A stretch of DNA of 64,000 bases from Pseudocercospora fijiensis CIRAD86 (taxonomy: Eukaryota > Ascomycota > Dothideomycetes > Mycosphaerellales > Mycosphaerellaceae). Below are positions 9,542 through 22,200 of this stretch, piece by piece. The notes below the pieces were generated by a model. It did not search any database and was not told where the DNA came from. It worked only from the letters and a program-made list of their open reading frames with translations. Every line of letters starts with the position of its first letter. Within the stretch, counting starts at the first letter, position 1. The DNA lies in the NCBI RefSeq assembly GCF_000340215.1, contig NW_006921537.1, forward strand, positions 1,701,011-1,765,010. Direction: 5' to 3'. A program made the translations under genes and the position numbers.

Positions 9542-12500
9542 ATGCCCGGCACCCTCGCTTCGCTCAGAGATCACGAGCGACGAGGCAGTTCTCACGGACC
9601 TTCCGAGGCAAGCTCAAGGGACGTAGGCAAAGGTGCAGGCAAGGAGAAGGGAAAGCAGAAGACATTCATGGACCGCTGGGTAGAGCCTGCGCTGCAGGCT
9701 CCCAAGCCAAGTTATCAGGATCATGGCGCAGGCCCGTACGGCGTGTTGGAACACATGCAGCCTCTTGGCGAAGCACCGAGCGCGAAGGTCAAGCAGAGGG
9801 TGAAGGCAGATGGGTCGCGAAAGTCAGCGCTGGGGCGAAGCGCTGCCGCTGGGGGAGTAGATGCTCAGGATACTCCGGAAGGGACACCAGCGCCTTCTGG
9901 GCCCGTCTCGCATTCTGTAGAGCCACCAGCCACTCAGCCGATAGTGATTGACGATGACAGAGATGGAGATTATGCGCCGACAGTGAATGGCAAGAAGAAG
10001 GACCGTGCCACCCGGACACGAACGGTGAAGCGAAAGAGCGAATTTGCGACATCCGCCACTTCAGCTGTTCCATCAATCAAACGACACTCTCCACCATCTG
10101 CACCTACACCAAAATTCGAATACGACGGCGCCAAGTTACATCGTGTTGTTGAAGCTGCAAAACAACGTGCCATCGAGGTTGGCAAGCCGGATCTTGCCGC
10201 AGCTGTCAACGAAATTTACGAACAGAGCCTGTTGGACTACAAGCTGCGACTGCTTCTTGAAGCCATTCTTACCCAAAACGCTACTGCACAACAAAATGAC
10301 GAATTTCAAGACTACGTGAGAAGAGCCAAAAAGAAACTCAAGGACGCCAAGAATAAAGCACGGCAACCGCCGGCCTCGAAAACAAACGGAACCGAGCAGA
10401 AGTCTTCTGAAAATCCCCAGCCACCCCCGACAAAGCTCACTTCGGCACCAAAACCACCGACTGCGCCTGAAACCTCTCTTGCCATTCCATCTACAGAAAG
10501 ACTTGAAAGTCACAAGCCCAAGATATCTCTCAAAGTCAAGTCACCAGTCAAGGATCCAGGTCGCCGTCGCTCTGGTCACGGCAATATGTCAGTCTCACCG
10601 AGGAAGCGCTCAGGCAGCGTGGGTAGCGACTCGTCGCTCACATCGCTCACCTCGAACGAGGACGACAACGATATGGATTTTGACAGCCCCGGCGACCAAG
10701 CCGGCGGCACAGCAGGTCCGACTATCAAACTGAACGGTGTCAGAGGCAAAGACCACGCGGCCGAGCGTGGCTCTCTTGCGGTCCCTGGCGGCTCCGTCAA
10801 GCGATCGTCAGCGGAGGCAGAACTCGATCAAGATCAAGCTACGCGTGATATGGCTGCTAAGAAGCAGAGAATGAGTGAGAGCCAAACGCGCGACTACGAG
10901 TATGCCGAGAGTAATGTGCGTCCTACAGTGAGAGCGCCAAAAACGCGTGCCCTTCAGCGCCTCGTGCCACCGCCCGTCAAACTGGAGCAGAATGGCAGCC
11001 GTGCTGCAAGCGCCAGAGGAAGCAGAGCACCATCCATGGATCTCGACTCGCCTCTCTCGGATCTTTCTCCAGCAACTTCTCGGCAGAGCACTCCAAGACT
11101 GCAGAGAGCGCCCCCGAAACCCGCCGGCAAAAAAGCCAAAACCAAACAATCGTAAGTCAATCATTTCTCTATCCCTTCAAGACACCAGCACACGGCCTGA
11201 GCACATGAGCACTCCTCTGGAGCGTTCGAAAATGTCAGAGACATGTGCCACGTGTCGCTGGAATGTACCGCCGTCTGCCCAATTTGAGGCCTTCCTTTTG
11301 GTGGTGCGGGGCTGAGATAGCATCGCACAAATACATTTTCTAGTGTTGAAAGCGAATACTGACAATCATTTCTATCAACAGGCCCGAAAAGAAACAGCAG
11401 GCAGCCTTCAGTGGCATGTCAGGCGTTGGTGGCGCAGGAAGAGACAGCCCAATCGGGGATGATGACAATGAAGTGGTAAGACAACGCGCAGGCAGCGCGC
11501 CAACTTTCCTTCTCTCGCTTCCACAACTTTCTTCTGCACAAACCGCACAACACCATGCATCTTCCTCAACGCCGCGTTTCATCTCCTCATTTATTGTCTT
11601 TATTTCCTGAGTATGCAAAGAACGGTCTAACACATGATGTGCAGGCTTCAGAGAATAACGACTTCTGTTCGGCCTGTGGCGGCAGCGGCTATCTGCTTTG
11701 TTGTGACGGGTGCGATAGGTCGTTTCATCTTACCTGTCTCGATCCGCCGCTGGAGGAAGGGGCAAAAGAACTCGACGAGCCTTGGTTCTGCTTTATCTGC
11801 GTTGCGAGGCGTCCTGCGATCCTCGATTCGCCCGAAAAGCCAGCTCGAGGATTGTTTGCTTCGCTGTTCAGCGGGCTGAAAAAGCGCAATCCATGCAATT
11901 TTGTCCTGCCCGAAGACATCAGGAATTTCTACGATGGTGTCTCCACAGACAAGAATGGCAACTTCGTAGAAGCAATGAGTGGGAAACCAACTCGGTAAGC
12001 CTGAACCCGTCACAGATTGACGAGTTTTACTGACCATCTCCATAGCGGCAAACCAGGATACTCTGACGACCAGCCCGATTACTACAAGCTACGTGACAGC
12101 AAGGGCAATCTGGTGCTCTGCTACTGCTGTGGAAAGTCTTCCCAACAGCTTGCAGGTCCGAAACGACCAATCGTCACTTGCGACCACTGCTCACAACACT
12201 GGCATCTGGACTGTCTTGACCCTCCGCTGTCTAACCCACCAGCGCTCAATCAGAATGGCAGAAAGGTTGTCGACTGGATGTGCCCTCTGCACGTCGACAA
12301 AGACCTGCGCAATATCGACACTGCATTCTTGAGTCGTCGCCGTGTTCACGTTCGCAAACCTAAGCACCCGCGAATGATGGAAACGTCACTAAGCCGCGGT
12401 CATGTTAACAATGGGGTTATTGACATCTTTGAAGATGAGTCTGATGCATCTGACTCGGAGTTCTTCGATCAAGATGACGGTGGCATCGTCTATAAGCTGC

Positions 12501-13077
12501 CAGAGAAGGGCATCAAGCTGGACTTCATCGATAGGGTCAAAGAGTGAGTTCTTTGCTTCGATAAGCTTTACGGCACATGCTAATAGTCTCGCAGCACTCG
12601 CATCCAGCAGCTTCGTGATGAGCGCTCATATCAGCGTCTCGAACAGCAGGTCGCCGCTACATACCCTAGCGCGCTTGAGCAAGCCAATTTCGCAAAGCGT
12701 CCTTTTAACGAACAACAGCTGGCACTCAACCTCGCCCAGTTCGCAAGCGAGAACAAAGATCTTGACCTTGGCAGTGACCAGGTGGAGAACTTGGTCGGCA
12801 CGTTAATCGTAAGTCTTCGCTGCCCCTTACTCTTAGGCTTGCGACATGACGTCAGCAACGTGATACTAATCAAGTCTTGCAGGCCGAAGCTCCGTCTGAA
12901 GTCGTGGAAGAGATGATGGCAGCGGAAGACGCCGAAAAGACCAGATCTGCAACATCTGTTGTTCCACCTTCGCCTCCAGCATCGGAACAGACACTGGAAT
13001 TGTCTGTCGAGCAACGCAAAGAATTGCAAATGCTACAGGAGTTGATCCGACGCAAGCTCGAGAGCAGCAAGACTTGA
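9542..13077 (+). CDS. RCO1: Rco1-like two-PHD subunit of the Rpd3S histone deacetylase
   Basis: Rco1 targets the Rpd3S/Clr6 deacetylase to transcribed chromatin by binding nucleosomes and partnering with Eaf3. Six exons join in phase: 9542-11151, 11382-11475, 11645-11994, 12046-12543, 12595-12808, 12883-13077, giving 986 aa. The first 570 residues are low-complexity, basic and Ser/Pro-rich. PHD1 at about 573-620 contains DFCSACGGSGYLLCCDGCDR and HLTCLDPPL. PHD2 at about 709-765 contains LCYCCGKSS, VTCDHCSQHWHLDCLDPPL and a final WMCPLH, so both Zn-ligand sets look complete. The C-terminal part is helical, with Gln-rich and Glu-rich stretches. Introns are short apart from two of about 170-230 bases, with branch-like TACTAAT or TGCTAAT motifs in some. 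The start at MPGTLASL is preferred; an upstream in-frame ATG at 9317 is less convincing. Confidence 0.88.
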
Positions 13078-14634
13078 GAAGAGCACACCATCCAATCCAA
13101 TCTTTTTCAAACCATTTATGAAACAAACCTACGACAAAGGGCTATGTGTTCCCAAGTCACGGCTTCGACCGGGCTGGGCTTGCACTCTTTCGGCCTCTCC
13201 CACCCCTCGGCAGGATCGCGGCCGCACACGCCGCTCAACTCCCGCCTAGCGATACCCAGTCTAGTGCAGAGCCTCTGATGACTTTGCCTCTTCAGAACGG
13301 CAGCACATGGCGAGCATGGTCTCGCCATGCGTACGTCACTACTTCTAGGGGATAAAAGAAGGGTTGACGGTTGACACGACACCTAGCATTTCCTAATATG
13401 AGGAAGATCTCAACCCACAACAGCATCACTATCCAATGCAGATATGAGAACCTTGATGAGAAAGACAATATGCGTGAAAATTGGCGAGTTGCAAAGCGAG
13501 AGGCTGAGAGGGATGAAGACCGAACCACTGATTTTGCATTTTTGGGGATAGATTCGGTCGGTCTCGCGGTCTCGCGGGACCAGAGGCATAGCAGCATAGT
13601 TCTGACGTTTGGAACGGTGCATGTAGGCGTTGGAGACGCCTCAGAATGTGCTTGTCGCGGTGGACATGTACACTGGACGACAATGGAAAGAGGTCCTGAG
13701 CCACCAAGACTGATTCTTCTCTGTTAGTTCATTCTTCCACTGCATTAGTAGCCGCACTTCTTACCTCAGCCTTCGCTCACAATGCCCTTAGCGACCTTAT
13801 TCGCGAAGGACACATTCGCGAAGAAGCATATATGATCATGATCGATACCCTCACACGGCCGCTGGGCCGAGATTGCAGCCTGGGGCTCGATATACCACGT
13901 GATCGTATCGTGATGAGAAACATGGCAAGGAACAAGCAGGCTCGGGCAGCGTGACACGAGAAGCAGAGGCTGACGGGCTCCCAATGGATTCAGAGGCCCA
14001 GAGTATGCTTGAATAGCGGGAGGCGGCAGACTGGGTCTTTGTATCTGGCAGGTGATGCAGTAGTGCCGATCCAGTCGTTGGCCACGCTTACAGTACCTTC
14101 CCCGATATTGAGCTTCCTCATCCCGAGGCGCGGTATGATGCTTCTCGGCAGGCATTCCACCGGCATGGCCAATGTGAATAATGTGCGTGGTGACGAATTG
14201 ACTTTGCTATAGAGAACATTGTTGTGCAGTGCCGTTCGCGTGCTTGCTTCAGGAGGCAGGATCACGACAGCCGGAAGCTTGGCGGCCGTCTCCAACCAGC
14301 CCCAGCCCCCGAGATCAGATCGCATCGGCCTTATACGTGTTTATCGCGGCGCGTGGTGCACAAGTAAGTCCAGGCCCGTGTCTCTGTTGTTGAGGTATGT
14401 TTATTTCCATTCACCCATCCGACTGTCACATGCGCTATGGCATCACATCCCTTCGCGCCTTAGACTTCCCTGCGCGCTCTGCACGTGTAACAGCACCGCA
14501 CCGCACCACCCATCCGAGCACAGCAATGTCTCAAGCGCCGCATTTTACCTCAATCAGAACTGATCAAGGCCAGAAGCTAGCATCTAGCCTCGATGAATAT
14601 CCATCGCGCGCCCTAGCATATCCTCGCCCTAGCC
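13078..14634. other. intergenic region upstream of SNF5
   Basis: About 1.56 kb between the RCO1 stop and the SNF5 start. Several 100-130 codon frames occur on both strands but lack domains or consistent composition. The 3' end carries an ATG (14526) whose frame overlaps the SNF5 start in another phase; see findings. Presumed 3' end of RCO1 plus the SNF5 promoter and leader. Confidence 0.5.
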
Positions 14635-17079
14635 ATGTCAACGAACGCCTGGCCGACCAGCGCGAGCGAGCCAGGCGCCGTTCAACCCGTCGACAGCGAT
14701 GCCGCGAGTTCATCAAACCACCAGCAAGGATCCAACACGGAAGGAAAGGAGTCCATTCGGGAAGGCAAGAAGGCCGCGAGAGACACTGTCAACGCGATGA
14801 ACACCGACTCGCCCGGGCCGGCGCAGCAGAACGGCTCGAATGGCTCAGCGCAAACAAATGGAGCTCCCCGATTGTCTAGGAAACGATCACGAGATGGCAC
14901 ACAATTACCTGTTAGCCAGAATAGCGGCAACAGCGAGGACACGAACGGACCTCAGCCGTCGCATGATGAGATCCTGCTGCACAGATACATTCAACGCGAC
15001 CTGCTGCATGGCGCGGCGATGAATGATCAGTCAGAGCGGTCGCGCGACCTGCTTCTGGCCAAGGAGAGAGAAAAGGAGTTCTACGTGACCGAGGTAGCTC
15101 AGCGCCGAAGAGCGGATCCAGGCTCGATATACGGCTACGGGTTCGCGGGATTTGGCAATGGCACTACAAATGCGAAGAGCCAGATCGTGTATAGCAACAA
15201 CCGCGGACCACCGAAAGGCCGAAAGTCGCGAGAATTGCACGTGAATCGCAAGGACACGCAACAACAGGCGGAGCAGCATGAAGAGCTTGTCCCTATACGC
15301 TTGGATATTGAATTGGAAAAACTGAGATTGCGCGATACTTTTACTTGGAATCTGCACGAGAAGTGTATATCGCAAGATCTATTCACGGACTACCTGCTTG
15401 AAGATTTGAAAGTGCCACCGGAGAATCTACAAGAGGTCTCGAGACAGGTCAAGGCGGAATTTCAGGAACAGTTGCAGAACTTCTATCCTCACATCATAGT
15501 TGAAGATGGAGCTTTAGAGCCCGGACGGCCTTATCACGATCACAAGGACGACGAGATGCGGATACAGATCAAACTCAACATCACAATTGGACGAATTACT
15601 CTTGTGGACCAGTTCGAGTGGGATATAAATAATCCACTCAACTCGCCTGAAGAATTCGCGCGCCAAATGGCATCAGAGAACGCGCTTTCTGGAGAGTTTA
15701 CCACAGCCATTGCACACTCGATAAGAGAGCAGAGTCAGCTTTACACGAAAGCTTTATATTTGACAAATCATCCTTTCGATGGCAGGATAATCGAAGACCC
15801 AGAAGTCCGAGATGGCTTTCTACCAGCACCCATTCACAGCGCCTTCCGACCACCTCAGACCCAGAAAGACTTCACGCCATACATGTACGAGATGAGCGAA
15901 GCTGAGCTTGAACGAACAGAAACTTCGATGATGCGTGAACACCGAGCACAGAAACGACAGCTAAACCGGCGTGGCGGTCCTGCCATTCCAGATCTCAGAG
16001 AAAAGCCGCGAACTGTACGATCACTGCTCGTGCACTCGGTCCTACCTGGCGCCGTGGAGACTTTCGAGACTACTGGCATCCTCAAGACGCGCAGAAGCGG
16101 CAGAGGAGGTCGTCGCGGAGGGCGTGTCACTGATGGGGACATTGACTCTGATGACTTGGACAGCGAAGAGTCTGGCGCAGAGTCTCCGGCTCCGACAGCA
16201 CTACCTACTGCAGGCACTGCACGAACCCGTGGAATGCGTGGCGCAGCTGCAGCAGCCCAGATCAACATGCGTGCTGGCTACGGACGGTCGCAAACACCAG
16301 ATTCTCAAATACTCAGCGCCTCGATTCCGGAGCCGCGAAGCTCGGCGAGACCTAGTAGGCTTCGCGAGGAAGCGGATGCCGACGACGAGAAGCTCATTGT
16401 TAAGCTTCACATCAGCCGTGCGAAGTACAAGAAATGGTGGGATGACTTCCAGGCAAAGAAGCGGGCGAAAGAATTCCCTCTATCTGGATATGCCTCCGGA
16501 CCTGCAAATCTTGCACCTGGAACTCCAGGTCCAGGAGCGACTTCGACGCCATCGATGACTCCAAGATCTCTGCCACCACGAGGCACACCGCAACCGAATG
16601 GGTCCCACTCTCGCGCACCTTCGTCGGTGCGACAGCAACCTAACGTGACATACGATTCTAAGGGAGCAGTAACTGTAGACCGCTGGCCTGCTCCTGAATC
16701 AGAAGTACGTCTACCGACCTCAAATTCCGTAGCTCACACTAACGAGAATTTCTAGCCTCCCCCACCGCCTTGGCTCGATTCCGCTTTAGCACAGCTTAGT
16801 GAAGCCCACCCAGACGGCGACTTCACACCTTTAATGCGATCATATGTCATCAACGTCAAAACCGGCGAGCTCACTAAAGGCTCATTCGCAGTCGGTGATC
16901 CTGTTCCCGCTGGTCGAAAATTCCAATGGCTGCCTAGAATCAAATGCAACGACTGTCCTGGCAAACTTTATACCGCAATTCCAGACAAGGTCATTGATCA
17001 CTTCGGTGTACATTTGAAGAACAGGAATCATATTGCGGCTGTAGAGGATAGGCTCGCTGGGAGGCCGAGAAGAAGATGA
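14635..17079 (+). CDS. SNF5: Snf5 (SMARCB1/INI1 family), SWI/SNF chromatin-remodelling subunit
   Basis: Core subunit of the SWI/SNF remodeller, acting in the nucleus. Two exons, 14635-16704 and 16756-17079, joined in phase 0 over a 51-base GTACGT...CTAG intron give 797 aa. The SNF5 homology region spans about residues 217-410 and contains both repeats: the first has PIRLDIELEKLRLRDTFTWN, the second IQIKLNITIGRITLVDQFEW. The N-terminal 200 residues are Ser/Asn/Gln-rich and disordered. After the SNF5 region come an Arg/Gly-rich stretch (RRSGRGGRRGGR), a KKWWDDFQAKKRAKEF segment, and a C-terminal tail with a Cys pair in KCNDCPGKLYT followed by HLKNRNH, typical of the filamentous-ascomycete protein. 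The length favours Snf5 over the shorter RSC paralogue Sfh1. The true N-terminus is uncertain because a plausible coding frame lies just upstream in another phase. Confidence 0.88.
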
Positions 17080-18224
17080 AGGAAAGCGCCAACTTGCGTT
17101 GACTCTATATCTGTACAAATGAAATATCAAATATGATGACCGTGAAAACAGAATCGGCTCGTTCCAATCGTTGGGTCTCGTGTATCGTAATCGAGGAGCA
17201 TATCGACTGGCTGTATATTGTCAAACCCTCCATGCCTATATCTCATAGCGCTCTCGTGCAGATACAGTGCCAAAGCTTCTGCTCTCTAGTTCAGAGGGTC
17301 AGTGTCAATCATAGGCTCCTTGTTCGATAGTTGGAAGCAAGTGGTGGATATCATTGACGCCAGTGGGAAAGATATCAAAGGAAAGCATTTTGCCTTTGGC
17401 ATGCAGCTGAACATCGTGGTGCCTTCAGAGGGGATGGCTTCGCACTCGAGTTGAAGCCTTCTGCTCAGCAATCAGTAGCATTAGAAGGGTCGTTCGTGCA
17501 ACGATCGTCTAGTATAAATACTGAACAGCAGGCTGAAAAGCAATATGCTGTATGTGTGTGGATCGGATCTCAGGCATTACTGAACAGCGGACATGAGCAG
17601 TTTGCATGGCCGTGTGCATTTGCCAACGAGACACGACGCCGCTCAATTCATCGTAGAGCCTCCGGCTATGTGTTTCTAGCTCTTCCACCCGTACTATTCG
17701 ACATCCTTCTCTTTCTTGCCGAATTCTCGCTGGCGAAGGCGCGTTCGCTTCGAAGGAGTTGGACGAAAAGCGCCGAGGAAAGTCGTGTCCATCGAGGACT
17801 CACATTGAAAAGGTTGAAGCCGGAGGAGGAAGGACTGCTTCAGGAATGCAAGCTTGAGGTTTGGAAATGGATAAAATTCCGGCTGGAATGCCGGAAGCAG
17901 CTCCCCGCTGAGCAGAACAACGACCTTTGCCGCAGAGTATAACACTGTGCTTGATTCGTGTCCGAAGTCTCGTACACTGCTCTTTGCTTACCCACTTTAT
18001 CGTTGGTATGGCCTGTGGTCATGCTTTTGTATGCCTCCAGTTCAATCGATGTCGTGGGGTTAGGAGATATGCTCGGGTCAAAGCGTGGCTTGCCAAGGCT
18101 GACATGTGACACACTAGAATTTTTTTCAACACGTCCTTGCCAAGGATCTCGAACTGGCTTCACTCATCAAATTTGGAGCTTGTTGTACGATAAAAAGTTT
18201 CACTGGGCCGTCCAATCACAAGCA
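17080..18224. other. intergenic region
   Basis: About 1.1 kb between SNF5 and the tRNA gene. A 163-codon frame on the plus strand (17451-17942) and overlapping 83- and 107-codon frames on the minus strand lie here, but none has a recognisable domain and they exclude one another. I see no gene I can support. Confidence 0.45.
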
Positions 18225-18296
18225 AGCACCATGGCGCAGCGGAAGCGCGCCGGGCTCATAACCCGGAGGGCCTCGGATCGAAACCGAGTGGTGCTA
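18225..18296 (+). tRNA. initiator tRNA-Met (CAT anticodon)
   Basis: A 72-base sequence folds as a complete tRNA without intron. The acceptor strands AGCACCA (18225-18231) and TGGTGCT (18289-18295) pair fully, starting with the A-U first pair typical of eukaryotic initiators, with discriminator A. The anticodon stem CCGGG/CCCGG encloses a CTCATAA loop, giving anticodon CAT. The T-loop reads GATCGAAAC, with A instead of the usual TTC start, the eukaryotic initiator hallmark. Internal promoters are visible: the A box near 18232 (TGGCGCAGCGG) and the B box at 18275-18285 (GGATCGAAACC). A run of five T residues just after 18300 would serve as RNA polymerase III terminator. Confidence 0.95.
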
Positions 18297-19245
18297 CTTC
18301 CTTTTTGCTGTTCTGGGCGAGAAGTTCACTACGAAATCTTTCCTAGCTCGATTCAGCAGTGCTATCACCTCTTTTTGGCATTCAGAATGATCACAGGAAG
18401 TTGATAGATACATTTTTTTGGGGACGATCCGGGTCGTTTTCACATTTTTTGGCCGACTTACCACTGCGAACTCTACACTACCAGCTACCGACAAGGAGGT
18501 CAGTGTGGTTAGATGTGGTTCGATCGCGCGGTTGTCCGATATAGAATGGTTGGAAGGAAAGAGCTGAGCATACCTGCCATATACTCCTTTGAGAATGGTC
18601 GAAAAGAGCCCACCACCTGCCACACAAAAACCTCCTTACGCCTAAAAGCAAGGGGCTGAAACGGAGATAGACTATGTACCAGCAATCAACGCCCGAAGAC
18701 CTGACTCGGCAATGTCACTGTTGAGACATGATGTTCTGGTCGAACCCTCAGTGTTCAAATTTCGACAAAGGCTTCATGAAGTTCACTTTGGCCCATTATG
18801 CTTTCCGAACAGGAAACCACGAACACTATTGCCTACACATTCAGAGGACGATATTTTCTCTAGCTACACTTCAAAAGCCACCCTAACGATTCGAACATTG
18901 TCAGAACGTCTCTCGATACATGATGACATCTGTTTTTGACTTGTGTACAGTCTCAGAGAGTGCAGCCAGGCAAATGATAGTATTACAACGAGCCGATCAT
19001 GCTGTCAAGCAATGACAACAATGCTGGACAGCGAGATCCAGAGATTGAGGCCATGAGTGCATTCCAAAGCTCAAGAAGTCATGCGGCTCTTTGTTGAACA
19101 ATAATCGTTCACAGACTTTCAAATGGTATCGCCGGATCCGGCGAATCACTAACAATCTCTTTGTCGAACCGCAAGTCAAGAATGATGGCTCATCCAAACT
19201 CCGCTGGTCCAGCAGAGACGCTGCAGACGCTTTACGGCAGCAAAA
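18297..19245. other. intergenic region
   Basis: About 950 bases between the tRNA and the large acidic-protein gene. It starts with the T-run that should terminate the tRNA transcript. A minus-strand ATG at 18623 opens a short reading followed by a good donor-like site (CAG/GTATGC), but no convincing second exon follows. Nothing else recognised. Confidence 0.45.
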
Positions 19246-22200
19246 ATGTGGCCATTCAATTGGCTCTTCGGCAATCCGCCTAAAGAAGACAACCTGGACT
19301 GGGAACCTGAGCAGGATCCTCCTGTAGATGGCGCACAAGGCGATATTGAAGACGAGCCAGTCGACGATCAACTCGGTGCCATCAGTACCAAGAAGCTCAT
19401 AGACGGCGAGACTATCGAGGGCGTAGCCGAATCCGACGAAATTGACGAACAGTCCTTCTCAATCCAAATTCCTGGGACCGGTGAAGATGAAGACTTCGAA
19501 TCTATACCTGACGTTCCCTCGTGGCACAGCCGCGCGAAGACAATCATGGCCATCTATCGGGACGTCTTCCGCACTCTAAGCCAGGCAGGATGGTCGCCAA
19601 CCGATTCTTGGATGCTCATCTCAAGCTTCTTCGATCAGGCCAAGCGAGACTTGCTTTACCGCAAAGAGACTACGCCAGGCTTGACTCAGCGAGTTCTAGA
19701 CGCCGCCGAAGACGATGATTGGAAGTCCATGTACTGCGATCCCTTCAAACGCGAATATCTTATGCGCCTATACGAAGAAATCGAGCCTTCTTACCTAGCC
19801 CACAAGCTCTTCATGCTATATTCCCATCGCCTAGACGAAGGATTCGATGTTCATCTGCTGAACGCCATCTTGAAGCGATGTGCTAGAACAGAGCGCGATC
19901 CCGACGATGCATTCAACAAATTTCGAGAGGAGACATCTTGGGATGCAGAGAATGCTCTCTTCATGTGGGTTCCCGCGTTACAGAGGCTCGTTGCACCAGA
20001 GTGGACAAATGATGAGCTGGCTCCTCCTCCTGGCGGTCGAACAATATGGCACCCCTCGTTCATATATCTTGATGACGAAGCAGAAGAGCGCCATGATATC
20101 ATGCACCGCAATATCATCGAGGCATTCGCTGATGAAATCCTGTGGTTTCATCGCCGACATATCTCCCCTGTCGATGCATTCAATACGGTGTACCACGTCT
20201 GGAACGAACACTTCAGCAACGCTGAGGATCAGTTTTATCAGGATCATGACGCTTGCGTCGACTTGATCAGAACTTTCTATAAGCCAGGCGAGGAACAACT
20301 CAAGACGCAAATAGGCTGGGTTGAGATAGACCTCGAGCAGGCAGTTTATAAATTGGTACCTCGCCACGAGAGGGTCGTCGTTCGCGAAGCTTTTGCCGAG
20401 CTCCTGTCACGAGGATTCAACGTAGAGTACTTGTTGCAGGCACTGCGAGGCTACTCACTCAATGCGAATCCTGTTGCAACCTTTTTCGCGTATCTGGACC
20501 AGCTTAACCCCGAAGAAGAGCTACTCGATTGGGTGAAAGGCCTACGTGAGCTCTACGGACCTGAAGATCATTCGGGTGATTCTGAGTCAAGCTTTTCGTC
20601 CTCTTCTTCAAGCAGCGATGACAGTGATGGAGACGTCGAGACCTTTCGCAGCCAGGAAGGATCTTCGCCAACAAGTACTAGCAAATCCTATGTGACAGCA
20701 CGAGGGTCGCCAGCGAGCAGAAGCACCAATTCATATCACTCTGCACAAGGATCGCCATCGAGCAAGTCTAACAACTCTTCCATCAAGGATAAGACTCCAT
20801 CGCCCAAGAAAAGCGCGTCGCCACGAGCACGAAAATCGCCATCACCAGCGCAATCATATATACGATTCCCCTCCGACAGCCCTGCTCCTTCTCATACATC
20901 CGACAGATTCCTCACAGACTTCCGTCACACAGCTGCTAGGCAGTTCACAGAACTGTTCCATGACCTACGAAGGCGTGCATGGGGACCAGCTCGTTCATGG
21001 AGGCTGGTGTCTGTGCTGGCCTACTACTTCACTCGCATGGTGCCTTCAGACGTGTTGGAAGACGACGAATCCTTGTCGCGATTCGTCTGGGAGCGATCTA
21101 AAGATTCTACGCATTTCAACGAGATCTTCGATGCATGGCGTCATCACATATACTCTCCAGGAGGTCCCGTCCACAATGCTGCAGCCGAAATCTATCCTCC
21201 GTCCGCACGGGATCGGTTCATTAGAGCTGTTGATGCTGCTATCGGTCGAGGAATGGATCTCAGTCAGATCTTGGATAGATGGGAGACTGCTTTAGGCCGC
21301 ACTTTGTCACGTCCCAGTAATGCTGTGACTGACTTGATCGAATGGCTCGAATCTGCAGATTGGCCCAGTGATGCGTTGTTCGAATGGATACCCGATTTCG
21401 AGGAGGTCTGGTATTCTGTTGAGCAGGAGATTGATGATGAGACTGGCGAGTCGACCCTACCAGAGATTAATGATCGTGTTGACCCGCCGATAACTCCAAT
21501 CGATCAACTTCTGGCAGAGATTGCTCGAGCTGGAGAGGATGACCACGAGCAGGCTTCGAACGAAGAAGAGGATGAGTCTCACACTGGCAGTCATTCCAAT
21601 TCCAGCGAGAACGATTCGGACATGCCCGATCTGGTACCTGGCAGCGAAGATGATGATGACCAAGATGACGATGATGGAGGCGATGCACCTGGTCCAACTG
21701 CAACCGCACAGGATGAGCCCGGTGACGCTGAAGATCTGCCTCCCGAGGGAAACCAAGGCTATCCAGCCTACGAAGGAGATTCCACCTTCGGCCCCGATTT
21801 CAGCTCCGGCGGCGATCAATTGCGCGACAACCTTCCATCCTATCCCAACCTAGCAGAGGATCTCGGCTATGATGTTTCACCTGCCTTCGATGCTACTAAC
21901 TTCCCAGATGAGGACTTTTACAACAACGACTGGCACGAAGGACGGGAAGTCGTTGGATCCGATCAAGAGATTTTCGACCAGGACATGAGAGAAGCAGAAG
22001 AAGAGTTTGATCGACAGCAACAAGAAGAATTGGAACTTTTAGCAGCAACAGGAAATCCCTACAGTTGCGACTTTGACTGGGATGGAGACGTTTTCGATGA
22101 TTTCTCGCGAGGACCTGTGAAGTATGTCGACGGGGAAACTCAAACCTCACCCAGAACAGTCATCGATACTCCCATGCCAGATGCGCCAGGATCATCATCA

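Noticed and set aside
13371..13727. 118-codon plus-strand frame between RCO1 and SNF5
   Set aside because: Irregular composition, overlapping minus-strand frames of equal length and no recognisable motif.
17451..18163. Mutually overlapping frames on both strands downstream of SNF5
   Set aside because: No domain, no consistent splice structure, and they exclude each other.
18586..18623. A minus-strand mini-exon starting MAGGGLFSTILKGVYG followed by a good donor-like site
   Set aside because: No downstream acceptor gives a continuing reading frame of useful length, so a gene cannot be supported.
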